Of a stretch of DNA of 64,000 bases, positions 23,935-32,995 are shown piece by piece. A program made the position numbers and the translations under genes. The notes below the pieces were generated by a model, which saw nothing but the letters and a program-made list of their open reading frames with translations, ran no database searches and had not been told where the DNA came from. Position 1 is the stretch's first letter, and every line of letters starts with the position of its first letter. Location of the stretch: NCBI GenBank assembly GCA_036274495.1, contig DASUFP010000039.1:26251-90250 (forward strand), read 5' to 3'. This DNA comes from DASUFP01 sp036274495. GTDB lineage: Bacteria > Bacteroidota > Bacteroidia > AKYH767-A > OLB10.

Positions 23935-26913
23935 ATGTCATTTAATGAACTTAATGCGGTAGAACATTTTATCATTCACCAGTTAACCGGTGTAAATCTG
24001 AATGATGTTCAAAAGAGTCGTGCGGAAGATGGTCCGGTATCGTATGCAAACGAACCGAAGTGGAGATATGTTCAATCTGAACTGCTAAAACGGGATATAT
24101 CTGATGTACTGCTGGAATCCGAATTGAAGGATGCTCTTTACAGATTAAATCCACAGTTGAATGGTAGCTCTGAAAAGGCAGATGAAATAATTCATAAACT
24201 CAGAGCGATTCTAATAACAGTTAACAATGTAGGACTTGTAAGAGCTAACGAAGAGTTTTCAAAATGGCTCCGTAATGAAATGACGTTGCCTCTTGGTAAG
24301 AATCATGAACACATCACCATCAGGTTAATTGACTTTGAGCAGGTAGAAAACAACAGTTATATTCTAACTAACCAATTAAACTTTCGGGCACGGGAAACTA
24401 AAATTCCTGACATCGTAATGTATGTCAATGGTATTCCGCTTGTAATTGGCGAAGCGAAGACACCGGTACGTCCTGCCGTGACCTGGTTTGATGGTGCCCA
24501 TGACATTCATCAAATTTATGAGAATGCAATACCGCAACTATTCGTCCCAAATATCTTTTCATTTGCAACGGAAGGCAAAGAGCTGTTCATTGGTGGTGTC
24601 CGAACTCCACTTGAATTTTGGGCTCCCTGGCGAATTGAAGTCGAAAAAGACGAACTAAGTCATTTTGCCGGTCTGAACGATGTGGCGAAACAGCTAACAC
24701 ACTTGCTGAAACCCTCAACTGTTCTGGATATTCTCCAGTTCTACACAGTTTATGCAACCAGCAGCAAGAAAAAGAAAATCAAAGTGGTGTGCAGGTATCA
24801 GCAATATGAGGGCGCAAATGGTATTGTGGAGCGTGTGAAAGAGGGGAAAATCAAGAAAGGACTCATTTGGCACTTCCAGGGTTCCGGTAAATCGTTGCTG
24901 ATGTTGTTTGCAGCTCAGAAATTGCGAAAACAGCAAGACTTGCATAATCCTACGGTCTTGATAGTGGTTGACCGAACCGACCTGGATACTCAGATAGCAG
25001 CAACTTTTAATACTGCCGAGGTTCCCAACATGGTTACAACCGACAACATAAAGCAACTGCACAAATTACTCGAACAAGATACCCGCAAAATCATTATCAC
25101 CATGGTTCACAAGTTCAAGGAAGCGTATGCTGATATGAACACACGGGAGAACATCATTGTGATGGTGGATGAAGCTCATCGAACGCAAGAAGGTGATTTG
25201 GGTAGAAAAATGCGAAGCGCACTTCCAAATGCTTTTCTTTTCGGACTAACCGGTACTCCCATCAATAAAGCAGATAAAAACACTTTCTGGGCTTTTGGAG
25301 CTGAGCAGGATTCGGGAGGATATATGAGCCGGTATACTTTCCAGGACAGCATCCGTGATAATGCTACCCTACCATTACATTTTGAACCCCGATTACCAAA
25401 TTATCATATCGACAAAGAAAGTCTCGATGTTGCTTTCAGGGAGATGGCAAATGACCTAAGTGAAGAAGACCGGAATAAACTTAGCCAGAAGGCTGCAAAT
25501 ATGTCGGTCTTTCTAAAATCTCCTGAGCGAGTAAAAACCATTGTTGCCGATATCGCAGAACATTTTAAAGCACACGTTGAGCCGGAAGGTTTAAAGGCGA
25601 TGATAGTTACTCCGGACAGGTATGCTTGCATCCAGTACAAGGAAGAACTGGATAAACTCATGGGTGCTGAATGCAGTGCGGTTGTTATCAGTACATCCGC
25701 AAACGATGATTATGAATTCAAACAGAAATGGGGACTTGATAAAGATGCACAGGAAAAGGTGGTGGAGAAATTTAATGATTCTGATTCGCCATTGAAGTTT
25801 CTCATTGTGACAGCCAAACTTCTAACAGGGTTCGATTCTCCCATTCTGCAAACCATGTACCTGGATAAATCATTAAAAGACCATACTCTCCTACAAGCGA
25901 TTTGCAGAACAAACAGACTATTTCCCAATAAAACATTTGGTAGAATCGTAGATTATTTCGGTGTGTTTGACGATACAGCCTCTGCCCTGGCGTTTGACGA
26001 AGCCAGTGTAAAGGCAGTTATCACTAATTTACAAGAGTTGCGTGACAAATTACCTGAGTGGATTGACAAATGCCTTTCTCATTTCTCTGGAGTTGATAGG
26101 ACTCTTGGCGGATTTGAAGGATTACAAAAAGCTCAGGATTGTATTAACACAAATGAGAAGCGTGATGCATTCGCCAAAGACTACAGCAGCTTGTGCAAAT
26201 TATGGGAAGCCCTTTCACCTGACCCGGTATTAAATCAATATCAGAAAGATTACAAATGGCTGTCGCAGGTATATACAAGTGTAAAACCTGCTTCAGATGA
26301 TAATGGCCGTTTGCTCTGGCATGCACTTGGTGCACAAACAACAGCTCTAATTCACGAACACATTCATGTTACAGGCATCAACAAAGAGATGGAAGAGTTG
26401 GTGCTGGATGCCGAAGTGATTGATGACTTAATGAATAAAAAAGACCCAAACAAGGCAAAGAAAGTGATGATTATATTAATTGGCCGTTTGAAGAAACACG
26501 GCAATAATCCAATCTTTAAAAAGCTAAGTGAACGACTGGAAATCATACGTAGCAAAGCAGAACAAGGCCTCATTAATTCAGTTGAGTTTATCAAGGAACT
26601 GTGTCAAATTGCGAAGGAGACACTGCAGGCGGAAAAAGGCATTGAAACTAAAGTCGAGCAGAAATCTGGCAAAGCTGCACTAACTGAATTGTTTTTGGAA
26701 TTAAAAACCGACACCACTCCAGCAATCGTAGAACGAATCGTTAATGACATTGACGAAATCGTTCGAATTGTCCGTTTTGACGGATGGCAGGATTCTACGG
26801 TAGGCGAGCGGGAAGTGAAAAAAGAACTCCGGAAGGTGCTTTGGACAAAATATCAAATAAAAGATGAGGAGTTGTTTAATAGGGCGTATGATTATATAAG
26901 GGAATATTATTAA
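23935..26913 (+). CDS. hsdR: Type I restriction endonuclease subunit HsdR
   Basis: A 992-residue HsdR, normal length. The N-terminal PD-(D/E)XK nuclease motif is PDIVMYV...VIGEAKTP. The motor has Walker A in WHFQGSGKS, the DEAH box in VMVDEAHRTQ, motif III LTGTPI, and motif VI-like LLQAICRTNR. The C-terminal helical part (about 700-992) is the coupling domain. It translocates DNA and cuts at a distance when the HsdM2S complex meets unmodified sites. It lies five bases after fic and is separated from hsdM/hsdS by three genes. No frameshift or missing motif is seen, so the restriction system looks functional. Confidence 0.95.
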   Translation: MSFNELNAVEHFIIHQLTGVNLNDVQKSRAEDGPVSYANEPKWRYVQSELLKRDISDVLLESELKDALYRLNPQLNGSSEKADEIIHKLRAILITVNNVGLVRANEEFSKWLRNEMTLPLGKNHEHITIRLIDFEQVENNSYILTNQLNFRARETKIPDIVMYVNGIPLVIGEAKTPVRPAVTWFDGAHDIHQIYENAIPQLFVPNIFSFATEGKELFIGGVRTPLEFWAPWRIEVEKDELSHFAGLNDVAKQLTHLLKPSTVLDILQFYTVYATSSKKKKIKVVCRYQQYEGANGIVERVKEGKIKKGLIWHFQGSGKSLLMLFAAQKLRKQQDLHNPTVLIVVDRTDLDTQIAATFNTAEVPNMVTTDNIKQLHKLLEQDTRKIIITMVHKFKEAYADMNTRENIIVMVDEAHRTQEGDLGRKMRSALPNAFLFGLTGTPINKADKNTFWAFGAEQDSGGYMSRYTFQDSIRDNATLPLHFEPRLPNYHIDKESLDVAFREMANDLSEEDRNKLSQKAANMSVFLKSPERVKTIVADIAEHFKAHVEPEGLKAMIVTPDRYACIQYKEELDKLMGAECSAVVISTSANDDYEFKQKWGLDKDAQEKVVEKFNDSDSPLKFLIVTAKLLTGFDSPILQTMYLDKSLKDHTLLQAICRTNRLFPNKTFGRIVDYFGVFDDTASALAFDEASVKAVITNLQELRDKLPEWIDKCLSHFSGVDRTLGGFEGLQKAQDCINTNEKRDAFAKDYSSLCKLWEALSPDPVLNQYQKDYKWLSQVYTSVKPASDDNGRLLWHALGAQTTALIHEHIHVTGINKEMEELVLDAEVIDDLMNKKDPNKAKKVMIILIGRLKKHGNNPIFKKLSERLEIIRSKAEQGLINSVEFIKELCQIAKETLQAEKGIETKVEQKSGKAALTELFLELKTDTTPAIVERIVNDIDEIVRIVRFDGWQDSTVGEREVKKELRKVLWTKYQIKDEELFNRAYDYIREYY

Positions 26914-26924
26914 AATATCTTAAC

Positions 26925-27728
26925 ATGGATTATAATATCAAGGAGCATGGGGATTGGCTCGAAAAGCAGGCAGCAGACTATATTAATACAAATATTCCCG
27001 CATACGAACTGATTTGGAAATCGTTAATTGGTCACAAGGGAAATGGGCAAATGGCGACAATGCAAAATCTCAATGATTCAGCAGCACGAACAAGAGTTGA
27101 TTTTGCTCAACATCATTATACAATTCTTGAATCCCTTTATTTTATGCAATTGATGGCAGATGATGAAAATAAAATCAAAACAATAATTTCATTTGAGCAA
27201 TATAGAATAGTCATAAATCAAATAATGTCTTTTCAGGCATATTCGGGAAGGCTCAGAGATAATATAGGAGAGTGCTTTTTTTTAATAGCCCCCAAGGAAG
27301 AAGCCGAAAAAGCCATAAAAAAACTGGAAGAGTTTTACAACGAACGTCATATTTATATTCACGGTAGAAAGGTTCCATTTTCAATTGATGCCGACAATAT
27401 TTTTAAAATTGCTTTGGTAAAACGTAGTACTATTTCTTCTACAGGGTTTGGAAAAGATATGCCATGGGAATCCATTTCAGACAAAGAAATGAATTACTTA
27501 ACTGATACATTCAATAAATCGCTCACTGAACTAAAACCATTAGTACAAGGATTGCTGAGTAATCTTTACCAATTTGTAAATAAGTTTATACATAAAAGTG
27601 GCGGAAAGTTAATCTTTGGGTATTCTGCAAATTTGGAATCCCCAATTTCCTCATCAATTAATCCGGCTCCTTCAGCATCGGCATATTTTCCGGATATAAA
27701 TTCATCTGGCGGAAACTATTTGTCATAA
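26925..27728 (+). CDS. HEPN-like helical protein following hsdR
   Basis: A 267-residue protein of unknown family, 11 bases after hsdR. It is mainly helical. A segment FYNERHIYIHGRK gives R141-x4-H146, which matches the R-x4-6-H motif of HEPN ribonucleases, here followed by G as in many of them. The N-terminal helices (about 1-110) resemble the helical bundle expected before that motif. The C-terminal tail (residues 235-267) is Ser/Pro rich. HEPN proteins often act as RNases in abortive-infection and toxin systems, so it may be an effector. The motif is short and could occur by chance; I call it HEPN-like, not proven. Confidence 0.55.
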   Translation: MDYNIKEHGDWLEKQAADYINTNIPAYELIWKSLIGHKGNGQMATMQNLNDSAARTRVDFAQHHYTILESLYFMQLMADDENKIKTIISFEQYRIVINQIMSFQAYSGRLRDNIGECFFLIAPKEEAEKAIKKLEEFYNERHIYIHGRKVPFSIDADNIFKIALVKRSTISSTGFGKDMPWESISDKEMNYLTDTFNKSLTELKPLVQGLLSNLYQFVNKFIHKSGGKLIFGYSANLESPISSSINPAPSASAYFPDINSSGGNYLS

Positions 27729-27763
27729 ATCTCCAGAATTTTCTAATCCAAAACATGTAACTT

Positions 27764-29254
27764 TTGAAAGTATTACTGGATACAAATATTATTATTCATA
27801 GAGAAGCAAGTCGGGTAATCAACCAGGATATTGGAATCTTATTTAATTGGCTGGATAGACTACATTATATAAAATGCGTTCATCCACTTTCTGCAGACGA
27901 ATTAGGTCGACATCAGGATATAAAGACCGTGCAAACTATGCATGCAAAGTTGCAGAATTACCAAATTTTGCAAACACCAGCACCCCTACATGAAAAAGTA
28001 AAACAAATAAGTTCTGGAATTGATGTTTCACCAAATGACATTGAAGATACAAAGCTTTTAAATGAGGTGTTTTGTGAAAGAGTAGATTTTCTAATTTCAG
28101 AAGATAAGAAAATTCACGCCAAAGCTGCTTTACTTGGAATTTCACCGAAAGTTTTTAGAATAGATTCCTTTTTAGAAAAGGTCACTGCAGAAAATCCCGA
28201 TTTTGTAAATTATCAGGTCCTTTCTGTAAGAAGGGATTATTTTGGAAACATAAATCTTAATGATGAATTCTTTGATAGCTTTAGAGGTGACTATGTAGGA
28301 TTTGACAAATGGTATAACGGGAAAGCTGGTGACAACGAAAAGGCATATGTTTGTTATGAAGAAGGCACTTTGAAAGCGTTTTTATTCCTCAAAGTAGAAA
28401 ATGAAAATGAAAACTATTCTGAATTAAATCCGGGTTTTCCCAAAAAGAAAAGATTAAAAATCGGCACCTTCAAAGTTGTAAGCAATGGATTACGTTTAGG
28501 CGAAAGGTTTCTAAAAATTATATTCGACAATGCCCGGCAATATAAAGTTGATGAAATATATGTCACCATTTTTGATAAGCGGCCCGAATTGCTAAGCCTC
28601 ATTAATCTACTTGAGAAATTTGGTTTTAGGTATCATGGTGAGAAAACATCTCAATCAGGAATTGAAAAAGTATATGTTCGTGATTTTTCTAAAATTACTG
28701 ATGACCAAAACCCCAAAAATACATTTCCCTGGCTTTCCAAAACAAGTGATGTATATATTATACCAATACGTCCTGAATATCATACCGATTTATTACCTGA
28801 TTCAATGTTAAGAACTGAATCAGCCATCAATTTTATAGAAAATGAACCTTATCGGAACGCTATTAGCAAAGTTTATGTGTCACATTCACAAACCCGTAAT
28901 TTGAGAACAGGAGATATAATTGTTTTTTACCGTAGCGGAGGTATACATAAGGGTGTAGCAACTACAATTGGAATAGTTGAGAATGTGATTATTCCATCTA
29001 CACTTGAAGAACTTATCAGTGTGTGCCGAAAACGGACCGTATTAACTGAATCCGAATTGGCAGAATACTGGAACAGGTTTTCAAACTTAAAACCATTCGT
29101 GATTAACTTCTTATATGCATTCTCATTTAAGAAACGGATGAATTTAAAAGGTATGTTAGATAATGGTATACTTGCTAACATGGATATGGTGAAAACTATT
29201 ACCAAAATGGAAAGAGAATCCTTAGTTAATCTAATAATTTCGTGCGGAATATGA
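27764..29254 (+). CDS. PIN-GNAT-EVE-like triple-domain fusion
   Basis: A 496-residue protein with a TTG start (27764); an ATG just upstream runs into a stop at once. Residues 1-140 are a PIN domain: D6 (LLDTNI), E46 (ADELGRH), D95 and D114 (ISEDKKIHAKA) form the acidic metal site, so RNase activity is likely. Residues about 160-295 look like a GNAT acetyltransferase (GTFKVVSNGLRLGERFLKII then LLEKFGFRYHGEK). Residues about 305-496 contain YIIPIRPEYH and GDIIVFYRSGG...KGVATTIGIV, the pattern of EVE/ASCH-type PUA-like domains that read modified bases or RNA. It is followed by an ASCH gene with a 4-base overlap. This order recalls toxin and RNA-modification-sensing proteins; the biological target is unknown. 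Confidence 0.72.
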   Translation: MKVLLDTNIIIHREASRVINQDIGILFNWLDRLHYIKCVHPLSADELGRHQDIKTVQTMHAKLQNYQILQTPAPLHEKVKQISSGIDVSPNDIEDTKLLNEVFCERVDFLISEDKKIHAKAALLGISPKVFRIDSFLEKVTAENPDFVNYQVLSVRRDYFGNINLNDEFFDSFRGDYVGFDKWYNGKAGDNEKAYVCYEEGTLKAFLFLKVENENENYSELNPGFPKKKRLKIGTFKVVSNGLRLGERFLKIIFDNARQYKVDEIYVTIFDKRPELLSLINLLEKFGFRYHGEKTSQSGIEKVYVRDFSKITDDQNPKNTFPWLSKTSDVYIIPIRPEYHTDLLPDSMLRTESAINFIENEPYRNAISKVYVSHSQTRNLRTGDIIVFYRSGGIHKGVATTIGIVENVIIPSTLEELISVCRKRTVLTESELAEYWNRFSNLKPFVINFLYAFSFKKRMNLKGMLDNGILANMDMVKTITKMERESLVNLIISCGI

Positions 29255-29622
29255 GAGTTGTTTTATCTATTAAACCGGAATTTGCAGACAAAATATTCGA
29301 TGGCTCAAAGAAATTTGAGTTTCGAAGGAGCATCTTCAAAAATCCTGATGTAAGTCGAATCGTTGTGTATGCCTCTTCCCCGGTTCAAAAAATAATTGGA
29401 GAGTTTGAGGTTGAACAAATTTTAGTACATGACTTAAAAACTCTTTGGAATATAACAAAGGATTATTCAGGTATTTCAAAGAATTATTTTTATGAATATT
29501 TTAATGATAAGGAGAAGGGATTCGCTATTAAAATTAAAAACACTAAGAAATATAAAAAGCCGAAGTGTATACGAAAGGATTTCAACCTATTTCCCCCACA
29601 GTCCTTCTTGTATTTAATTTAA
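29251..29622 (+). CDS. ASCH-domain protein (YqfB-like)
   Basis: A 123-residue protein starting MRVVLSIKPEFADKIFDG, which is the characteristic N-terminus of ASCH proteins of the YqfB type (LSIKPEYADKI..G.KKFEFRR). The conserved Arg/Phe motif KKFEFRR and IVVYASSPVQKIIGEF are present. The ATG overlaps the stop of the PIN-GNAT-EVE gene (ATGA), so translation is coupled; a GTG at 29242 is less likely. ASCH domains are PUA-like folds that bind RNA or modified nucleobases; YqfB itself is an N4-acetylcytidine amidohydrolase. Pairing with a GNAT and EVE-like domain protein suggests a modification/reading pair, but this is inference. Last gene of the cluster. Confidence 0.78.
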   Translation: MRVVLSIKPEFADKIFDGSKKFEFRRSIFKNPDVSRIVVYASSPVQKIIGEFEVEQILVHDLKTLWNITKDYSGISKNYFYEYFNDKEKGFAIKIKNTKKYKKPKCIRKDFNLFPPQSFLYLI

Positions 29623-30002
29623 GTATAACATTTGAGAATTGTATTTTACTAAACATACATTCTCTCCTTTTTTCTAAATCCATTAAACTTTATTGTATAT
29701 CAGAGACCTGCCAAAATTTGACGGGCTTAAACCAGGGAATCGGGGTCCTGCCATTCCCTCTGAAGATAAGTACTGAACAAACTCCAATTTCTTAGGAGCT
29801 TATTTAACAGGCTATTTTTACACTCTTATATTCGTATCTTATTTTGTACCTAATGCCTTATTTACTCATTGAAAGGAATACTTATTCTCGTGATTTACAG
29901 CATCATTTAAGAATTTCTGCTCAACCAATCAAGTATGATTCTTAAAATTTTTTCCGGCCAAATTTTTTTCTGAAATTTAGGGTGCGTATTAATAAGTAAA
30001 TT
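29623..30002. other. Gap of 380 bases without a gene
   Basis: No convincing gene. It contains short reading frames without protein-like composition, and a GC-richer stretch around 29721-29765 with GGGAATCGGGGTCCTGCCATTCCC, where GGGAAT and ATTCCC can pair as a weak hairpin; it may end transcription of the cluster, but no long T-run follows it directly. A poly-T-rich segment near 29940-29975 precedes the next gene and may hold its promoter. Confidence 0.4.
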
Positions 30003-30863
30003 ATGGAAGATAAGAAAACTCTCACGTTACGTGAATTTAACCTTTGCGGTGAAATTTCCATTCATAATTTCCGTACAGAAGCTGTCGGACTAACAGGCGA
30101 CATAACAGATTTGTTAAGAATATACCTTGGACTTGATACCGATGAAGAAATTGAAAAGCTAATTTACAATTACCCTGTGGCCCTTGGCGAGGATGAAGAG
30201 GACGAAATTCACTATTTTAATTCAAAAACTTGGGTTGAAAAAACAATTTATAGGGCAATTGAAAAACTTTTTAAGCAGACCGGGTATGAGGTAGATTTCC
30301 ATCCAGCGTTAGTATTGACACTTTTTTTGAAAAACAGATATAACTTTATTAACATACCGGTTGATTTATTTGAAAAGGTTCAGTCGCCATATGAATTATA
30401 TCAGTTTTTTAAAACTACGGATGATTCAACTTTGTCCAGTTTGAAAATAAAATTAAGTACTTCGGTCAACACAAATATTTTAACATTGGATATTAAGTCC
30501 TATCAATTCATGAAACGGGCTATTGAATATTATTCAAATTCCCCAGATGGAGAACATTACATTGATGATATAAAATCGGATTACGCAATCATGTCAGGTA
30601 TCATCGAAAAAATGCAGCAAGTAAATCAAAATAATATAAAACAAGCTAAGAACGACTTTCGACATTACTTCATTCCAATCGTGGATAACTATTATCATAA
30701 AACAATTACTAATGCAAGACTAAGGTCACTTGTTATTGGGGAATTGCTGACAATGATTATACCAAAGAGCATGGTTTTTAAAGGGAATTCCAGTAATATT
30801 GAAGCTAAGGCGGACTTCTATTATCGAAATATTCGGAAATATTTTCCGAAAACAAAAAAATAG
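30003..30863 (+). CDS. Hypothetical protein, 286 aa
   Basis: Unrecognised. Starts MEDKKTLTLREF and ends RKYFPKTKK. It is acidic in the N-terminal part (ALGEDEEDEIHYF), helical throughout, without membrane segment or signal peptide. No known catalytic signature is visible. It sits alone between the ASCH gene (380-base gap before) and the DUF4373 gene (183-base gap after), so it likely has its own transcript. The A+T-rich codon usage matches the rest of the island. It may be an accessory element gene; no function can be given. Confidence 0.55.
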   Translation: MEDKKTLTLREFNLCGEISIHNFRTEAVGLTGDITDLLRIYLGLDTDEEIEKLIYNYPVALGEDEEDEIHYFNSKTWVEKTIYRAIEKLFKQTGYEVDFHPALVLTLFLKNRYNFINIPVDLFEKVQSPYELYQFFKTTDDSTLSSLKIKLSTSVNTNILTLDIKSYQFMKRAIEYYSNSPDGEHYIDDIKSDYAIMSGIIEKMQQVNQNNIKQAKNDFRHYFIPIVDNYYHKTITNARLRSLVIGELLTMIIPKSMVFKGNSSNIEAKADFYYRNIRKYFPKTKK

Positions 30864-31046
30864 AGTAATTGTCTATGGTGTGGATATATTTTCAGAATTA
30901 TAACACCATTGCAATCGCAATATGTTAAGGTTGTTACTGCTTATTTCCTGAGAAATGCTACTTATCGAATTTCGCAAATATTTTAAAGTAGCAACTGGGA
31001 AATTAACACCTGATAATTTTGCACTGAATTTCAAACTCAGTGTAAA

Positions 31047-31637
31047 ATGGACACAAACAAAGGTGGCAGAATTGCAAAAACTGCTTCAGACTATTTCGGC
31101 ATCACTTCAGTAAGAGATGCTAATTTCAGAGAATTAAAAAGGAGGTTCGGAAGTGCCGGAGTGGATATTTATCTGCTCATTCTCCAATTGATGGCGCAAT
31201 CTTCATTTTTTCTTTTTCCACTAAACCCTGTTAATCTTCGTAGAATCCAGGAAGAGGACCTTGTCAATCCGGAGAAATTCGATGCGGTTGTAAAATATTG
31301 CGTCGAAGAACTCCAGATTCTGGACAAGCCGTTATATGATAATGGGTATTTATTCAGCGTGAACTTCGTCCGGACATTTAATAAAGCGGGTTTGTTTCGG
31401 CAACGCAAATACACAGCTGTTCATGTACTGAATGCCGCTAATCACTTTCGACCTGGTCACCCACCCTTGACTCTTGAGGATAGGTTGGAAATGATAGCCC
31501 AGGGTAATCTTCCATCCGGAAATGGGCATGACAATAGTATTCAGGATGCTGATGAGGATAAGCCTACCCCTCCTAAAAAGGATAATAATAATGATGACAA
31601 TATACCTCTGCTGGGTGAAAATGAGCTTCCGTTCTGA
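31047..31637 (+). CDS. DUF4373-type (Lin1244/Lin1753-like) protein, replication-associated in mobile elements
   Basis: A 196-residue protein. Residues about 15-105 carry the DUF4373 pattern: DANFRELKRRFGSAGVDIYLLILQLM followed by a winged-helix-like region (KFDAVVKYCVEELQIL and NGYLFSVNFVR). The last 60 residues are acidic and Asn/Asp/Pro rich, a flexible tail. DUF4373 proteins occur in phages and Bacteroidota mobile elements next to replication and integration genes, and likely bind DNA. It ends two bases before the integrase start codon, so it is translationally coupled with the integrase. A regulator or replication accessory protein is the likely role. Confidence 0.65.
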   Translation: MDTNKGGRIAKTASDYFGITSVRDANFRELKRRFGSAGVDIYLLILQLMAQSSFFLFPLNPVNLRRIQEEDLVNPEKFDAVVKYCVEELQILDKPLYDNGYLFSVNFVRTFNKAGLFRQRKYTAVHVLNAANHFRPGHPPLTLEDRLEMIAQGNLPSGNGHDNSIQDADEDKPTPPKKDNNNDDNIPLLGENELPF

Positions 31638-31639
31638 CC

Positions 31640-32974
31640 ATGTCTTCTACAGTAATAACGGAAAAGTCAGCGTATCCGATGGTGACCTATACACCATCCT
31701 TTATGACCATAAACGAGCGAAAATGCAGGCTGACAGTACGTTTTCATCTGAAAATCACCAAAGCCAATCATGGTGAATTCCCACTTTATCTCCGCATCAT
31801 ATATAAAAGAATTAAAGTTGAACTCAGCACAGGACTATTAATTAGTCCGGATGAATGGAACTTCAAAACCGGGGAACTGCGCTACAAACACCAGCATACA
31901 GAGGTACATCAAAAACTAATTGCATTGGAATCGCAAGTGTACCAGATTTCAAAGCATCGTGAATTAAAAGGTCTGAAAGTCAGCTCATCAATAATAAAAC
32001 AAATAATAAGAAACAAAATGAATATAGACACACCGATAGGGCATGGGAGTTTACTTATAGCCTACCTTAAATCGTATATCGAATTTATCAAGGGAATCAA
32101 TAAAGAGTATACTCCTGGAACTGTACAACACTATGTAACTCTGGTAGGCCACCTTGAAAATTTCATAAAGTCATTGGGATTAATCGACATCCCGATACAT
32201 GTGGTTGACACTCGGTTTATTCAGGGGTTCGATGACTTCTTAATGACCTGGATAAATCCAAAACTGGGTCGTGCTATGAATCGGAATACCGCAAACCGCA
32301 ATCATTCAAAATTGAACCCTTTACTAACACGAGCAGTGTTGGAGAAGTTAATTCATTCGAACCCGTATGCCGGTTTCAAACTGAAACGAGCGAAGCCAAA
32401 GTCTGATTACTTGGTGGACCACGAAATTCAACTTCTTATAAATAAGCGACTCGATAACAATTCGCTGGAAACCGTCCGTCTGTATCTTTTGATGTCCATA
32501 TTCATGGGTGGGGTTCGATTCAGCGACCTTAAAAATGTTAAGTCTTACAATATCATCGAGGAGGATGGATTCTACTTTTTGCATATTCACCGACAGGAGA
32601 AAACGGATGCCAGCGTGCTCACCCCATTGCTTCCATGTGCAGTTGAAATATTTAGTAAGTACCAATGGTGCCAAGATGAAGAGGGTTACATATTGCCGAG
32701 ACTCACTCAACAGAAATTGAATGAATATTTGAAAACATTGGCTGATTTATGTGGTGTCCAAAAGAGGATGACTCACAAAATAGCCAGGCATACATTCGCC
32801 ACAACCATATGCAGTCAGCACGGTGTACCACGTCATTTAATTGCTGCCTGGCTGGGCCATTATTCTCAAATCCGAACCACCGACATTTATGCTCGTGTGA
32901 CAAAGCAAGAATCAATGATTTGGGTCAAAAAACTTTGGGAAATCTATAACAAGCCTGAATACATTCTTAAGTAA
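31640..32974 (+). CDS. Tyrosine integrase of the island
   Basis: A 444-residue site-specific recombinase of the Bacteroidota mobile-element type. The N-terminus (about 25-105) is an arm-DNA-binding domain (RLTVRFHLKI, LYLRIIYKR, VELSTGLLISP), then a SAM-like core-binding domain (about 130-225) and the catalytic domain. The catalytic residues are R293 (GGVRFSDL), R383 in HKIARHTFAT, H407 (LGHYSQ) and Y417 (DIYARV). The length and domain plan are those of integrases that insert at tRNA genes. It lies 1.8 kb from the 3' end of tRNA-Cys, so this is the most likely enzyme that inserted the island there. Its gene follows the DUF4373 gene by two bases. Confidence 0.94.
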   Translation: MSSTVITEKSAYPMVTYTPSFMTINERKCRLTVRFHLKITKANHGEFPLYLRIIYKRIKVELSTGLLISPDEWNFKTGELRYKHQHTEVHQKLIALESQVYQISKHRELKGLKVSSSIIKQIIRNKMNIDTPIGHGSLLIAYLKSYIEFIKGINKEYTPGTVQHYVTLVGHLENFIKSLGLIDIPIHVVDTRFIQGFDDFLMTWINPKLGRAMNRNTANRNHSKLNPLLTRAVLEKLIHSNPYAGFKLKRAKPKSDYLVDHEIQLLINKRLDNNSLETVRLYLLMSIFMGGVRFSDLKNVKSYNIIEEDGFYFLHIHRQEKTDASVLTPLLPCAVEIFSKYQWCQDEEGYILPRLTQQKLNEYLKTLADLCGVQKRMTHKIARHTFATTICSQHGVPRHLIAAWLGHYSQIRTTDIYARVTKQESMIWVKKLWEIYNKPEYILK

Positions 32975-32995
32975 CCTATCATATCAATCTAATAT

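Noticed and set aside
10043..29622. CBASS system linked to the CARF activator
   Set aside because: No CD-NTase-like protein (GS-x10-DxD pattern) is seen in the window; the Cap15-like gene at 51 kb is too far away and has no cyclase beside it.
23935..29622. BREX or DISARM system
   Set aside because: There are no PglZ, BrxC/PglY, BrxL or DrmA-C-type proteins; the methylase, specificity and motor genes are clearly type I HsdM, HsdS and HsdR.
29565..29795. 76-aa plus-strand reading frame after the ASCH gene
   Set aside because: Overlaps the ASCH gene end in another frame, has low-complexity composition and no start signal.
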